The notes below the pieces were generated by a model. It did no database searches. It was given only the letters and a program-made list of their open reading frames with translations, and was not told the DNA's origin. From an uncultured Lachnospiraceae bacterium (GTDB lineage Bacteria > Bacillota > Clostridia > Lachnospirales > Lachnospiraceae): DNA of 21,348 nt. This document shows positions 1 to 6,930 of this stretch, in pieces. Each line of letters begins with the position of its first letter. Position 1 is the first letter of the stretch. The position numbers were made by a program, and so were the translations under genes. Location: the NCBI GenBank assembly GCA_900549995.1, contig URQQ01000071.1:1-21348 (forward strand), written 5' to 3'.

Positions 1-364
1 GTGCTACAGATGCAACGACAGGGATGACCTTGATCCCGGCTTCTTTCCACATCTTCATATATTTTTCCGGGTTTCCTGCCCCGGTGGTCACTACCTTTAC
101 CCCTTCTTCGGCAACTACCTGTGCTACTTCGTCCGCATAAGGACTCATCAGCATGATATTCACACCGAAAGGTTTCTCTGTTAATTTCTTCGCTTCTCTG
201 ATCTGATTACGTACCCAGTCAGCCGGGGCACTTGCAGCTCCAATCAATCCAAGGCCGCCAGCTTCCGATACGCCAGCTGCAAGATGATATTCAGCAACCC
301 AGGCCATTCCTCCCTGGATGATTGGATATTCAATTCCTAGTAATTCGGTTACTTCTGTTTTCAT
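1..364 (-). CDS. fabK: Enoyl-ACP reductase II FabK, 5' part (runs off window)
   Basis: Flavin-dependent enoyl-ACP reductase, the last reduction step of each fatty-acid elongation cycle, cytosolic. Only about the first 121 residues are present. The N-terminus reads MKTEVTELLGIEYPIIQGGM, followed by a glycine-rich GGLGLIG segment and PFGVNIML, which is the usual opening of the FabK/nitronate monooxygenase TIM-barrel family. The ATG at 362-364 follows AGGAGG (373-378 on the opposite strand) by 8 nt. It is the third gene after fabH and acpP on the same strand, which favours FabK over a catabolic nitronate monooxygenase. The rest of the gene, and probably fabD, fabG and fabF, lie left of the window (inferred). 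Confidence 0.9.
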   Translation of the reverse strand, partial: MKTEVTELLGIEYPIIQGGMAWVAEYHLAAGVSEAGGLGLIGAASAPADWVRNQIREAKKLTEKPFGVNIMLMSPYADEVAQVVAEEGVKVVTTGAGNPEKYMKMWKEAGIKVIPVVASVA

Positions 365-428
365 TATGACAACCTCCTATGAATACTGCGCAAGATGAAC
401 CCGGCCCGTATTCTACTGCTCTTTCTTC

Positions 429-653
429 TTATTTATGTTCCTCTAAAAATTTCACTGCATCTCCGACAGTTACAATCTTCTCTAATTCCTCTGTAGGAAT
501 CTCAACTTCGTATTCTTCCTCTAAAGCCATCGCCAGTTCAAACAAATCTAAAGAATCTGCGCCCAGATCATCACCAAATGTGCTTTCTGCTGTGATTGTA
601 TCAATATCTGCTCCTAATGATTCTGCTACGATTTCTTTTACTCTTTCTAACAT
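429..653 (-). CDS. acpP: Acyl carrier protein
   Basis: Carries growing acyl chains as a phosphopantetheine thioester in type II fatty-acid synthesis. The 74-residue acidic protein has the modification motif GADSLDLFELAM, with the attachment serine at residue 34, and helix 3 EEEYEVEIP, both classic for AcpP. The ATG follows AAGGAG by 9 nt. It sits between fabH (about 90 nt upstream) and fabK (about 65 nt downstream) on the same strand, so it is almost certainly cotranscribed. The gap after fabH contains a small inverted repeat (ATCCG at 723-727 and CGGAT at 733-737), which could be a processing hairpin. Confidence 0.95.
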   Translation of the reverse strand: MLERVKEIVAESLGADIDTITAESTFGDDLGADSLDLFELAMALEEEYEVEIPTEELEKIVTVGDAVKFLEEHK

Positions 654-744
654 GGTTTTGTTCTCCTTTTCTTCTCTTCAAAAGTTTCATTCATTTTTTA
701 TTTTATTTATATGTAATCTGTCATCCGCCGGACGGATACAGCAA

Positions 745-1731
745 TTACCATTTTAAAAGGCTTGCGCCCCAGGAAAGCCCGGCTCCAAAGCCTGCCAGGA
801 CTATGTTCTGTCCTTCTTTCAATACGCCATTCCTGTTCAGTTCATCCAGAAGGATCGGAATGCTTGCAGAGGATGTATTCCCATACTCCGACAGATTCAT
901 CGGGAATTTTTCAATCGGCTCTTTCATTCTTTTTGCCACGGCTTCTACGATTCTTCTGTTCGCCTGATGCAGTATATAGTAATCAATATCACCAGATGTG
1001 AGATCTGCTTTTTTCAGCAGTTCATGAATGGACTCCGGTACTTTCTTTACTGCAAACTTAAAGACATCTCCGCCGTTCATCTTCATATAAGTATCTTCGT
1101 AGATGGCACCTTCAAGGTTTTTATTCTTATAGGATTCCTCAAATGTCTTGTTGTGGCGGCTTGTACATGTCAGTGCTTCCCCCCATTCTCCCATCGAATG
1201 AGTGACCGCCGCAAATGCCCCCGCTTCTTCTGCCTGCAGCACTGCTGCTCCGGCGCCGTCACCGAAGAGAATGCAGGTTCCTCTGTCCGCCCAGTTCACA
1301 AGATTTGACAGACTCTCCGCGCCGATAATCAATGCCGTTTTATACATTCCTGCCGCCAGGTATGCCTGTGCCGTATTGTATGCAAACACAAATCCTGTGC
1401 AGGCTGCATTTAAGTCAAAACAGGCTGCATGAACAGCCCCGATATACTTCTGCACTTCACAGGCCGCACATGGCATTATTACATCTGAAGAAATGGTACT
1501 TACAATTATCAGGTCAATTTCTTCCGGTTTAATCCGGCTTTGTTCTACTGCCTTTTGGGCGGCCTTAGATGCCATTGATACGGTCGTCTCATCTTCGATT
1601 ATATGTCGTTTTATCACACCCGTACGTTCCCGTATCCATTCATCGCTTGTCTCTACCATCATAGACAGGTCATTATTATCAAGAGATTTCGATGGAAGGC
1701 AGGAGCCCGTTCCACATATTTTTCCTATCAT
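745..1731 (-). CDS. fabH: Beta-ketoacyl-ACP synthase III FabH
   Basis: Condenses acyl-CoA primers with malonyl-ACP to start fatty-acid synthesis. From the ATG at 1731 the product is 328 residues, normal for FabH. The Cys-His-Asn triad is visible: Cys111 in NAACTGFVF, His255 in ILHQANRR and Asn285 in YGNTSSAS. An in-frame ATG five codons upstream (1746) gives MWRRIM, but the AGAAGG inside those codons is ideally spaced for the ATG at 1731, so I chose the latter. First gene of the fabH-acpP-fabK unit. Its promoter (-35 at 1799-1804, -10 at 1777-1782) is overlapped by a FabT-like palindrome, so repression by a FabT-type MarR protein in response to acyl-ACP is likely (inferred). Confidence 0.95.
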   Translation of the reverse strand: MIGKICGTGSCLPSKSLDNNDLSMMVETSDEWIRERTGVIKRHIIEDETTVSMASKAAQKAVEQSRIKPEEIDLIIVSTISSDVIMPCAACEVQKYIGAVHAACFDLNAACTGFVFAYNTAQAYLAAGMYKTALIIGAESLSNLVNWADRGTCILFGDGAGAAVLQAEEAGAFAAVTHSMGEWGEALTCTSRHNKTFEESYKNKNLEGAIYEDTYMKMNGGDVFKFAVKKVPESIHELLKKADLTSGDIDYYILHQANRRIVEAVAKRMKEPIEKFPMNLSEYGNTSSASIPILLDELNRNGVLKEGQNIVLAGFGAGLSWGASLLKW

Positions 1732-1760
1732 TATCCTTCTCCACATTGTTTGAATTTAAA

Positions 1761-1781
1761 ATACTTTGATTATCAAAGTAT
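1761..1781. promoter_or_regulatory. FabT-like operator palindrome
   Basis: Perfect inverted repeat with 10-bp arms, ATACTTTGAT and ATCAAAGTAT, around a single central T. The core TTTGATTATCAAA matches the FabT consensus of streptococci (ANTTTGATTATCAAATT, from memory). It covers most of the -10 box of the fabH promoter, so a bound protein would block RNA polymerase. No fabT gene is next to fabH in this window. Confidence 0.8.
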
Positions 1782-1804
1782 ATCATAAAAATGCTGATTG
1801 TCAA
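1777..1804 (-). promoter_or_regulatory. fabH operon promoter
   Basis: On the minus strand a consensus -35 TTGACA (1799-1804) and -10 TATACT (1777-1782) are separated by 16 nt. Transcription would begin inside or just past the FabT-like palindrome, about 40 nt before the fabH start. Confidence 0.8.
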
Positions 1805-1878
1805 GAAAAAAGTGATCGACAAATTTCCCTGTGACAGATACAGTCAAATTCTTCCATAATTCATCTGAAAGTTTCTAA

Positions 1879-1907
1879 TAGACCAAAAAGCCCTTGTATG
1901 CTAGAAT
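1879..1907 (+). promoter_or_regulatory. Promoter of first surface-protein gene
   Basis: -35-like TAGACC (1879-1884), a 17-nt gap and an extended -10 TGCTAGAAT (1899-1907). The -35 is weak and the TGn extension is good. GGAGGG at 1955-1960 is the ribosome site for the ATG at 1968. Confidence 0.5.
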
Positions 1908-1967
1908 ATAGTTATCTATTCAGCCATGTACAACTGATATGAAACTATCATTACGGAGGGTATAAAT

Positions 1968-3536
1968 ATGAAAAGAACAGCAGATTACTGCAAAAAAATA
2001 AGTTTACTGCTTTGTGCTGTCACTGCATTGACGCTTCACACTTCTTCCGACAGCCAGGCAAAGGGGCTAGCCGCCGACAATGCATTTGAAAATGCTTCTT
2101 TTGAACAGATTATGGAAATTCCCACTCTGGGTAATCAGACAGGGGCTGTCTGCAGCACAGACAACTATATTATCAGTATTGAAAACACATCTGAAACCGG
2201 GGATGCGGATACAATCTCTGCATATTATAAAAACGCAGTAGATGAAAACGGCAAAGAAGTAGAACAATATTCCCTGGCAAAACAGGTTGCCAATTACGAT
2301 TATGAACGTCCCTCAGGGCTTGCCTTTAATTCCAAAACAAACGAAATTATTATCGCCGGCTATTCTGCTGACGGGGAGACTAACAAAGGCTCTCTCTTCA
2401 TTATAGATGCAGATACACTCGAATATAAACGGACAATCGATGTCTCGCAGTACAATATCATCGGCGTAGCCTATAAGGAAGACACAGACCAGTATATCGT
2501 CCAGGCAGATACAGAAGGTGAATATAACTATAAACTTCTGGACTCTGCATTTAACATTGTGGAAGAACTTGGTGAAATGAATGCGGTCTCTGAAGGAACC
2601 GGATATCACGGTCTCTACGTCTCCAACGGGTATTTTGTGAATCTTCCGGTTACTCTATCTCTCGGTATCGGTGATTATATCCATATATACTCGATCGAGC
2701 AGAAAGCACAGGTGTCCTCTTCCCATATACAGCTCCCGGTATCTTCAGATGTTGTCTCTGAAGAACCTGTTGCCATCTTTGAGAGATCCCCTGGTGAATT
2801 CACAGTAGCATCGGAAGTGACGAAAAATACCGGACAGAAAGCATGGCAGCTCTTCAGTACCAACTCCGTTCCTTACGAATTCGAAATTACAACATCCGGC
2901 AAAAATGGTACGGTTTCTGACGGTTCAGATTCAGTGGCACGCGGTGAAGATTTCACAGTCACACTCACCCCGGATAAGGGACTTGATATTTCTTCCCTTC
3001 TCATTGATGGCAAAGAAGCTGATATAAAAGCCGGTACCACCGAATATGTATTGAAAGACGTACAGTCTGACCATACAATAGAAGCGGTATTTGAAAAAGG
3101 CGGTGCTGCAAAAAAAGCTGAAAACGCGGCCCCCGGTAAAACTTCCAAGATTTCCAAAGCCTCCGGTTTAAACCGTACTGTCATACTCATAATCATAGCC
3201 GTCATCGTCATTGCGGCCGGTACTCTTCTTTACCGTAACCGTGTAAAACGTCTCCGCGCGGAAAAGAGCAGACAGCGGAAAAATGAAATTTATTTCCAGC
3301 AGCGTGAATATCTGAACGATCTGGATCTGGATGGCCTTCCAATCCCGGATAAGGTTTCCGATGAGGACGATGATATTGAAATAATTGAACAGATCTACGG
3401 CACAGACGATGAGGACTCTATGGACGCTGAAACAGAGCCAGAGGAAAGCATAAAAACCGATGAACCAGCGACATCAGAGGAAGAAGAATCTTCCTCCATA
3501 CCGTCAGAGGAACCATCAGACACAAAAAAAGAATAA
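1968..3536 (+). CDS. Membrane-anchored surface protein: propeller-like ectodomain, InlB-B-like repeat, acidic tail
   Basis: Function unknown. Residues 1-32 form a signal peptide (two lysines, then ISLLLCAVTALTL, likely cut after SQA). Residues about 40-300 contain strand-rich repeats such as GLAFNSKTNEIIIAGY and IIGVAYKEDTDQYIVQ, which look like blades of a beta-propeller. Residues about 302-380 (TTSGKNGTVS ... HTIEAVFEKG) resemble the divergent InlB B-repeat found in many Firmicutes surface proteins. One membrane helix spans about 401-421, then a basic stop-transfer stretch (RNRVKRLRAEK), then a cytoplasmic tail of about 95 residues that is very rich in Asp and Glu. There is no LPXTG signal, so it is held by its membrane helix. 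It is a close paralogue of the next gene, with the same architecture but a different tail. Likely roles are adhesion or envelope sensing (inference only). Confidence 0.85.
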   Translation: MKRTADYCKKISLLLCAVTALTLHTSSDSQAKGLAADNAFENASFEQIMEIPTLGNQTGAVCSTDNYIISIENTSETGDADTISAYYKNAVDENGKEVEQYSLAKQVANYDYERPSGLAFNSKTNEIIIAGYSADGETNKGSLFIIDADTLEYKRTIDVSQYNIIGVAYKEDTDQYIVQADTEGEYNYKLLDSAFNIVEELGEMNAVSEGTGYHGLYVSNGYFVNLPVTLSLGIGDYIHIYSIEQKAQVSSSHIQLPVSSDVVSEEPVAIFERSPGEFTVASEVTKNTGQKAWQLFSTNSVPYEFEITTSGKNGTVSDGSDSVARGEDFTVTLTPDKGLDISSLLIDGKEADIKAGTTEYVLKDVQSDHTIEAVFEKGGAAKKAENAAPGKTSKISKASGLNRTVILIIIAVIVIAAGTLLYRNRVKRLRAEKSRQRKNEIYFQQREYLNDLDLDGLPIPDKVSDEDDDIEIIEQIYGTDDEDSMDAETEPEESIKTDEPATSEEEESSSIPSEEPSDTKKE

Positions 3537-3540
3537 TACC

Positions 3541-3584
3541 AAAACGCAGAACCGGATTCTACAGATGACGGCTCTGCGTTTTTT
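3541..3584 (+). terminator. Rho-independent terminator
   Basis: AAAACGCAGA (3541-3550) pairs with TCTGCGTTTT (3573-3582) and the stem runs into a T stretch. It begins four bases after the stop codon of the first surface-protein gene and separates it from its paralogue. Confidence 0.85.
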
Positions 3585-3588
3585 ATCG

Positions 3589-3600
3589 TTGTATATACAA
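3589..3600. promoter_or_regulatory. 12-bp palindrome, possible operator
   Basis: TTGTATATACAA is perfectly symmetric and ends six bases before the -35 of the downstream gene. It resembles operators of GntR/HutC-type repressors (TreR sites are of this form, from memory). No such regulator is encoded in the window. Confidence 0.4.
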
Positions 3601-3606
3601 GCTTTC

Positions 3607-3635
3607 TTTACATTCCAGCCTGCAGGTGTTAGAAT
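3607..3635 (+). promoter_or_regulatory. Promoter of second surface-protein gene
   Basis: -35 TTTACA (3607-3612), a 17-nt spacer and -10 TAGAAT (3630-3635). It lies after the terminator at 3541-3584, so the second paralogue has its own start. The -10 hexamer is identical to that of the first gene. Confidence 0.65.
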
Positions 3636-3722
3636 CAATGTAGCTTTTCCAAGACTCAGTTTCCGGGTCATTTCCAGAAAACAAATTACTAATTTCCGCT
3701 TTAGAGCAGGGGAGCAGTTATA

Positions 3723-5063
3723 ATGCACTTAAAAAGTAATACTTTACATAAAAAATTATTCATTTTATTAATGGTATCTGTCTTGATTCTTCTTGGAATT
3801 GATTCCCAGACAGTCTATGCTGCGGGAATCACTTCTGATAATGCATTCGATAATGCTGTCTGGGAACTTGTACTTGAAGATCCTGTCCATGCCCCAACCG
3901 GTGTTGTACAGGCCGTCTGTGCTACAGATAAGTACATCGTCTGCCTGGAAAACACATCCGATCATACAGATGAAGCAGATACACTGACAGCCTACTATAA
4001 GACAGACCTTGATGAAAACGGCAAAAAAGTAGAACCATATTCTGTTGCCAAAACTGTAAAAGAAAGAAACTATGAACATGCCAATGGGCTGGCCTATAAC
4101 CCCAAAACAAATGAAATCTTAATCAGCGGTTATACAAACAGTATCCCCGAAAACCGCGGCTGCCTGTTCATCATCGACGCTGATACTCTGGAATATAAAA
4201 CCCAGGTACAAGTCTCTCCCCATTATAACATTCTTGGGGTTGGATATAATCCAGATACCGATCAATATGTTATCCAGACAAATGATATGGGCGATTACAA
4301 TTACAAATTACTTGACTCTAATTTCCAGATCATAGATGAGCTCGGTGAATTCAACCTTCAGAATGAGGGTTCGAACTATCAGGATTTATGTGTATCCGGC
4401 GATTATTTTATGAACTTTCCGCTGACACTTTCCATGGGAATCGGAAACTTTATCCATATGTACTCCATTTCCAGAAAAGCACAGGTGTCCTCCGCCCAGG
4501 TAAACATCGCTTTTGAAGATGACGTTGCATATGAGGAGCCAGAATCTATCTGCGAAGTGAATCCCGGCGAATTCCTCGCGGTGTTCACAGTGACATTCAA
4601 AGACCAGTCCCGGGTACTCAGACTTTACAAAACAACTGTCCCTTATGCTTTCTCAGTCACCACCTCTGGCGAGAACGGAACCGTTTCCCAGTCGGATACC
4701 GAGATCCAGCGCGGAGAAGATTATACTGTAACCTACACTCCCAATGATAAATACCAGGTATCCCATCTGATTGTTGACGGCAAAAAAATGAAGGCTGATA
4801 AACATCCGGAGAGTTATACTTTCAAAAATGTTCAGGGAAACCATACCATTCAGGTTGTTTTTGATAAAATAAGCGCGGCAGCTACAGATAAAAAAGCCTC
4901 TTCTTCTATTTTACTGCGAAGCGTTATCATCTGTATGCTTGCAATTGCACTGCTCTCCTTCCTTCTGTATGTCCGGATGGTACGTGTCCGCCGTATCCGG
5001 GCCGCCAAGATTGAAAGAGCACGCCGCAGAAGAGAACGTTATATCAGGGAATATTACGAGTAG
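3723..5063 (+). CDS. Membrane-anchored surface protein, paralogue of the preceding gene, basic tail
   Basis: Function unknown. A signal peptide (HKKLFILLMVSVLILLGI, cut near VYA-AG) is followed by a propeller-like ectodomain at about residues 35-305. The blades GLAYNPKTNEILISGY and LFIIDADTLEYK are nearly identical to those in the upstream protein. An InlB-B-like repeat (TTSGENGTVS ... HTIQVVFDK) spans about 307-381 and one membrane helix about 395-416. The cytoplasmic tail is only about 30 residues and almost entirely basic (RVRRIRAAKIERARRRRER). The upstream paralogue has a long acidic tail, so the tails have opposite charge. AGGGGAG at 3708-3714 is 8 nt before the ATG. A tandem duplication followed by divergence, especially of the tails, is the simplest explanation. 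Confidence 0.85.
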   Translation: MHLKSNTLHKKLFILLMVSVLILLGIDSQTVYAAGITSDNAFDNAVWELVLEDPVHAPTGVVQAVCATDKYIVCLENTSDHTDEADTLTAYYKTDLDENGKKVEPYSVAKTVKERNYEHANGLAYNPKTNEILISGYTNSIPENRGCLFIIDADTLEYKTQVQVSPHYNILGVGYNPDTDQYVIQTNDMGDYNYKLLDSNFQIIDELGEFNLQNEGSNYQDLCVSGDYFMNFPLTLSMGIGNFIHMYSISRKAQVSSAQVNIAFEDDVAYEEPESICEVNPGEFLAVFTVTFKDQSRVLRLYKTTVPYAFSVTTSGENGTVSQSDTEIQRGEDYTVTYTPNDKYQVSHLIVDGKKMKADKHPESYTFKNVQGNHTIQVVFDKISAAATDKKASSSILLRSVIICMLAIALLSFLLYVRMVRVRRIRAAKIERARRRRERYIREYYE

Positions 5064-5095
5064 ATATAATAAAATATAGTTTAAACAATAAAACA

Positions 5096-5132
5096 GGCAA
5101 GAAAATTTAATTTTTTTTAAAATTTTCTTGCC
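5096..5132 (+). terminator. Hairpin after second surface-protein gene
   Basis: GGCAAGAAAATTT (5096-5108) and AAATTTTCTTGCC (5120-5132) are perfect 13-bp arms around an 11-nt T-rich loop. It sits 33 nt after the stop codon. A normal T tract does not follow, so termination may be inefficient. The 3' arm contains most of the -35 of the tRNA-Leu promoter. Confidence 0.6.
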
Positions 5133-5156
5133 AAACGTCTCAGTTTATGATAATAT
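5128..5156 (+). promoter_or_regulatory. tRNA-Leu(CAG) promoter
   Basis: -35 TTGCCA (5128-5133), a 17-nt spacer and -10 TAATAT (5151-5156) with a TGn extension. Predicted transcription start is about 5163, 19 nt before the tRNA. Confidence 0.7.
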
Positions 5157-5181
5157 AACTTTTGTCAGCGAAAGCGGACAT

Positions 5182-5265
5182 GCGGAAATGGCGGAATGGC
5201 AGACGCGCTAGATTCAGGTTCTAGTGGGAGTTAATCCTGTGAGAGTTCAAGTCTCTTTTTCCGCA
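5182..5265 (+). tRNA. tRNA-Leu (anticodon CAG)
   Basis: An 84-nt class II tRNA with a long variable arm. Acceptor strands GCGGAAA and TTTCCGC pair, with discriminator A at 5265. The anticodon stem CTAGA/TCTAG encloses loop TTCAGGT, giving CAG. The T-arm carries GTTCAAG. CCA is not encoded. A remnant of an integrated element begins 44 nt downstream. Confidence 0.95.
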
Positions 5266-5274
5266 TTTGGTTGG

Positions 5275-5318
5275 GAGTAGAGAATCCCTTGTTTATCAAG
5301 ATTCTCTGCTCTTTTTTT
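5275..5318 (+). terminator. tRNA-Leu terminator
   Basis: GAGTAGAGAATC (5275-5286) pairs with GATTCTCTGCTC (5300-5311) with one G-U pair and is followed by seven T. The end of the stem and the T run are also the first bases of the left 33-nt direct repeat. Confidence 0.85.
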
Positions 5319-5341
5319 GTGAAATCAGATCGCTTGAATCT
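5309..5341. repeat. Left copy of 33-nt direct repeat (att-like)
   Basis: Starts CTCTTTTTTTGTG and includes AATCAGATC and CTTGA. It matches 6278-6310 at 30 of 33 positions. The copies bracket the integrase remnant and toxin-antitoxin genes, as attachment-site duplications do beside tRNA genes. The core lies at the tRNA terminator, not in the tRNA 3' end, which is unusual. Confidence 0.65.
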
Positions 5342-5360
5342 GGTTACCTATGGTTACCTG
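5341..5360. repeat. Two tandem 10-bp repeats
   Basis: TGGTTACCTA (5341-5350) is followed directly by TGGTTACCTG (5351-5360), 9 of 10 identical and one helical turn apart. GGTTACC is close to self-complementary. It adjoins the left att-like repeat and overlaps the integrase stop codon, where arm-type integrase or excisionase sites often lie. Confidence 0.5.
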
Positions 5361-5515
5361 ATTGTCTGATTGGATAATACTACATTAAATGATTTTGATT
5401 GCTTATCTAAGGCTAGTTCCAGCTGTTCGATGACCTGTGCTTCTTCTTTCCTGTCAAAGCAATAATTTTTATAGGTAGTCTTCTCATCTTCATGTCCTAC
5501 TCTAACAAAACTAAA
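5354..5515 (-). pseudogene. Tyrosine recombinase (integrase), C-terminal remnant
   Basis: The minus strand reads VRVGHEDEKTTYKNYCFDRK, then a helical tail, ending at TAA (5354-5356). This matches the last catalytic segment of phage-type integrases: the GH histidine followed by TTxxxY, where the tyrosine (in NYC) would be the nucleophile. A TAG at 5516-5518 closes the frame just upstream, and no start or earlier catalytic residues exist, so only about 53 codons survive. The orientation, with the integrase 3' end towards the tRNA, and its place inside the left repeat fit an integrated element. The rest was presumably lost when the region up to the XRE gene was deleted. Confidence 0.7.
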
Positions 5516-5545
5516 CTATTTTCAATAGTCATGACAAGACTTCCC

Positions 5546-5551
5546 TATAAT
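5546..5551 (+). promoter_or_regulatory. -10 box for XRE regulator
   Basis: A consensus TATAAT lies 26 nt before the ATG at 5578. No convincing -35 is seen at 16-18 nt; TTCAAT at 5521-5526 is 19 nt away. Confidence 0.4.
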
Positions 5552-5577
5552 ATAGAAAACTAAAAGAGGTATTGCCA

Positions 5578-5787
5578 ATGATTTATGAAAAGATACGTAA
5601 TCTTCGGGAAGATAACGATAAAACACAAAAAGAACTTGCTGATTATCTGAATATAAAACAAACAACATACTCTAAATATGAACTGGGAAAGATAAATATT
5701 CCTGTTGAAGTTTTTATCAAATTAGCTGATTTTTATGATGTGTCTGTAGATTATTTATTAGGACGTACAAACAAAAGCAATCCGTGA
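5578..5787 (+). CDS. XRE-family (Cro/CI-like) transcriptional regulator
   Basis: A 69-residue single-domain DNA-binding protein. The helix-turn-helix is KTQKELADYLNIKQTTYSKYE, followed by GKINIPVEVFIKLADFYDVSVDYLLGRT, the standard HTH_3 layout. I take ATG 5578, 8 nt after AGAGG (5565-5569); a TTG two codons upstream is too close to the ribosome site. Such small repressors usually control element genes. Here it sits between the integrase remnant and the toxin-antitoxin remnant. Its last codons and stop lie inside the 5' arm of the terminator hairpin, and the other arm is the truncated end of the toxin gene, so its present 3' end may be a product of the deletion. Confidence 0.85.
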   Translation: MIYEKIRNLREDNDKTQKELADYLNIKQTTYSKYELGKINIPVEVFIKLADFYDVSVDYLLGRTNKSNP

Positions 5788-5817
5788 TCTATCATAGCTA
5801 GATCACGGATTGTTTTT
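5778..5817 (+). terminator. Terminator of XRE gene, formed at the toxin junction
   Basis: Perfect 14-bp arms CAATCCGTGATCTA (5778-5791) and TAGATCACGGATTG (5799-5812), with a 7-nt loop, then five T (5813-5817). Read on the minus strand, the right arm encodes the TIRDL end of the toxin homology, so one arm is former coding sequence. Confidence 0.8.
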
Positions 5818-5924
5818 GTTATTTCTGATAAAATTTTTATTGATAATTCTTCATTAAAAAAATGCTCTTTTATTGTTTCTTTAATATTTCTCAAATCTTC
5901 TCCCGCTTTAGGTGTATATTTTAT
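5796..5924 (-). pseudogene. RelE/ParE-family toxin, truncated and without start codon
   Basis: About 43 codons reading IKYTPKAGEDLRNIKETIK and on to KTIRDLA match the N-terminal half of RelE/ParE toxins, which are normally about 90-100 residues. The second half, which carries the catalytic or gyrase-contacting strands, is absent; the frame runs into the XRE terminator and stops at 5751. AAGGAGG (5925-5931) overlaps the antitoxin stop as expected for a coupled toxin. However, no in-frame ATG, GTG or TTG follows at a usable distance; the first codon after the ribosome site is ATA. The only in-frame ATG (5975) lies inside the antitoxin gene. This toxin is very probably dead. Confidence 0.75.
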
Positions 5925-5929
5925 CCTCC

Positions 5930-6208
5930 TTATATCAAGCCCAAAGATGATTCTACCTCGTCTGCTGTAAGCCATCCATTTTCCCTTGCTGACTGTTCAC
6001 CTTCCTCAAGCTTCGATATCAATGCTAAAGATACCCTCATCCGGTCATACTCTTTCATATCTAATATGACGTATTCTCCACGACCATTTTTAGTCAAAAA
6101 TACAGGTGATCCATCTGATGTTTCCTTTAGTACTTCCGTATAATTTCTTAAGTCAGAAATTGGTTTAATATTTGGTAGAACTACCACATCCTCTCTTATT
6201 CTATCCAT
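5930..6208 (-). CDS. Phd/YefM-family antitoxin
   Basis: A 92-residue protein with IKPISDLRNYTEVLKE, then PVFLTKNGRGEYVILDMKEYDRM, the typical Phd/YefM DNA-binding fold, and a C-terminal toxin-binding part (LISKLEEGEQSARENGW). AAGGAAGG lies about 9 nt before the ATG. Known members bind and neutralise a RelE/ParE toxin and repress their own promoter. Here the downstream toxin is truncated, so the antitoxin is an orphan. It may still act as a repressor or neutralise a related toxin elsewhere (inferred). A palindrome at 6241-6258 upstream is a plausible autoregulatory operator. Confidence 0.85.
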   Translation of the reverse strand: MDRIREDVVVLPNIKPISDLRNYTEVLKETSDGSPVFLTKNGRGEYVILDMKEYDRMRVSLALISKLEEGEQSARENGWLTADEVESSLGLI

Positions 6209-6240
6209 AGTATACCACCTTCCTTATAAACTAACATTGT

Positions 6241-6258
6241 AAATTAACACGTTAATTT
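6241..6258. promoter_or_regulatory. Palindrome upstream of antitoxin, probable operator
   Basis: AAATTAAC and GTTAATTT are perfect 8-bp arms with a 2-nt spacer, 33 nt before the antitoxin ATG. The location suits antitoxin autorepression. The specific protein is not shown by the sequence. Confidence 0.45.
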
Positions 6259-6277
6259 ATCAGCGCTTTTCACATCT

Positions 6278-6310
6278 CTCTTTTTTTGTGTAATCAGATC
6301 ACTTGACTCT
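6278..6310. repeat. Right copy of 33-nt direct repeat (att-like)
   Basis: Matches 5309-5341 except at 6291, 6301 and 6307. It lies 15 nt from the 3' end of the acetyltransferase gene, where host sequence resumes. Flanking bases on both sides differ between the copies, so the repeat has sharp limits. Confidence 0.65.
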
Positions 6311-6325
6311 CTATTTGGTGAGAAG

Positions 6326-6835
6326 TTAAATACCAAATTCTTCTGCATATTTCACAGAACCACAGATCTCTTTTGCACTGTCGCAAAGTTTCACCGCCAT
6401 AAAATTCTCCGACGGCATCCCCTCCGGAACTTCCACCCCAAATTCTTTGGCCGGAAGATATCCAAAACGGGGATAATAATTTTCACTTCCCAGAACCAGA
6501 CAATACTGATATCCCAGTTCCCTCGCAATTCTGTGAGCTTCTTTTATCAAGGCAGAACCTACCCCCTTCTTTTGAAACTCTGGCAGAACTGACAGCGGCG
6601 CCAGAACAAGAACCGTATCTTCTCCCACGTTTGCTTCAGAGAACATAATATGCCCGGCAATTTTGCCATCCAGCTCCGCAACCAGCGCCAGTTCTGGTAC
6701 GAATGCGGCGCTTTCCCTGAGTGCGGCTGCAAGATCCTGTTCCGTCCCATCGCTGTGTTCTGCCTGTGCGAATGCCTCTTTTATCAGATAGTAAATTTCA
6801 TCGTAATCTTTCTTTGTCTCTCGTCTGACTATCAT
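6326..6835 (-). CDS. GNAT-family N-acetyltransferase
   Basis: A 169-residue acetyl-CoA-dependent acetyltransferase of the YhbS-like (COG3153) type. The acetyl-CoA loop is LSVLPEFQKKGVGSALI at residues 81-97 (Q-x-x-G-x-G form). It is followed by ENYYPRFGYLPAKEFGVEVP, typical of this subgroup. AGGAGG is 5 nt before the ATG. The substrate cannot be told from sequence. It lies about 95 nt downstream of the EamA transporter on the same strand. A short inverted repeat (ATTTGGT 6313-6319, ACCAAAT 6332-6338) overlaps its 3' end but lacks a T tract. Confidence 0.9.
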   Translation of the reverse strand: MIVRRETKKDYDEIYYLIKEAFAQAEHSDGTEQDLAAALRESAAFVPELALVAELDGKIAGHIMFSEANVGEDTVLVLAPLSVLPEFQKKGVGSALIKEAHRIARELGYQYCLVLGSENYYPRFGYLPAKEFGVEVPEGMPSENFMAVKLCDSAKEICGSVKYAEEFGI

Positions 6836-6892
6836 ATGTTCCTCCTGATTAAAATAAAAATACTGCGTATCTCAGCACACCTCACCCTGTCA

Positions 6893-6930
6893 TTGAATCC
6901 GGAAAAACATTCTCAGCCTTTCCGGATCAA
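6893..6930 (-). terminator. Hairpin after EamA transporter gene
   Basis: TTGAATCCGGAAA (6893-6905) and TTTCCGGATCAA (6919-6930) pair with one bulged base. It begins directly after the transporter stop codon on the minus strand. No T run follows, so it may stabilise the mRNA end rather than terminate. Confidence 0.45.

Larger units (their letters stand above)
5309..6310. mobile_element. Decayed integrated element next to tRNA-Leu
   Basis: About 1 kb between two 33-nt direct repeats. Contents are a tyrosine-recombinase C-terminal remnant, an XRE repressor, a Phd/YefM antitoxin and a truncated toxin. The base composition is visibly more AT-rich than the flanking metabolic genes. The layout (tRNA, repeat, integrase tail, regulator, repeat) suggests an integrative element that lost nearly all its cargo by deletion. 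The seen parts are the repeats and gene fragments; the history is inferred. Confidence 0.65.
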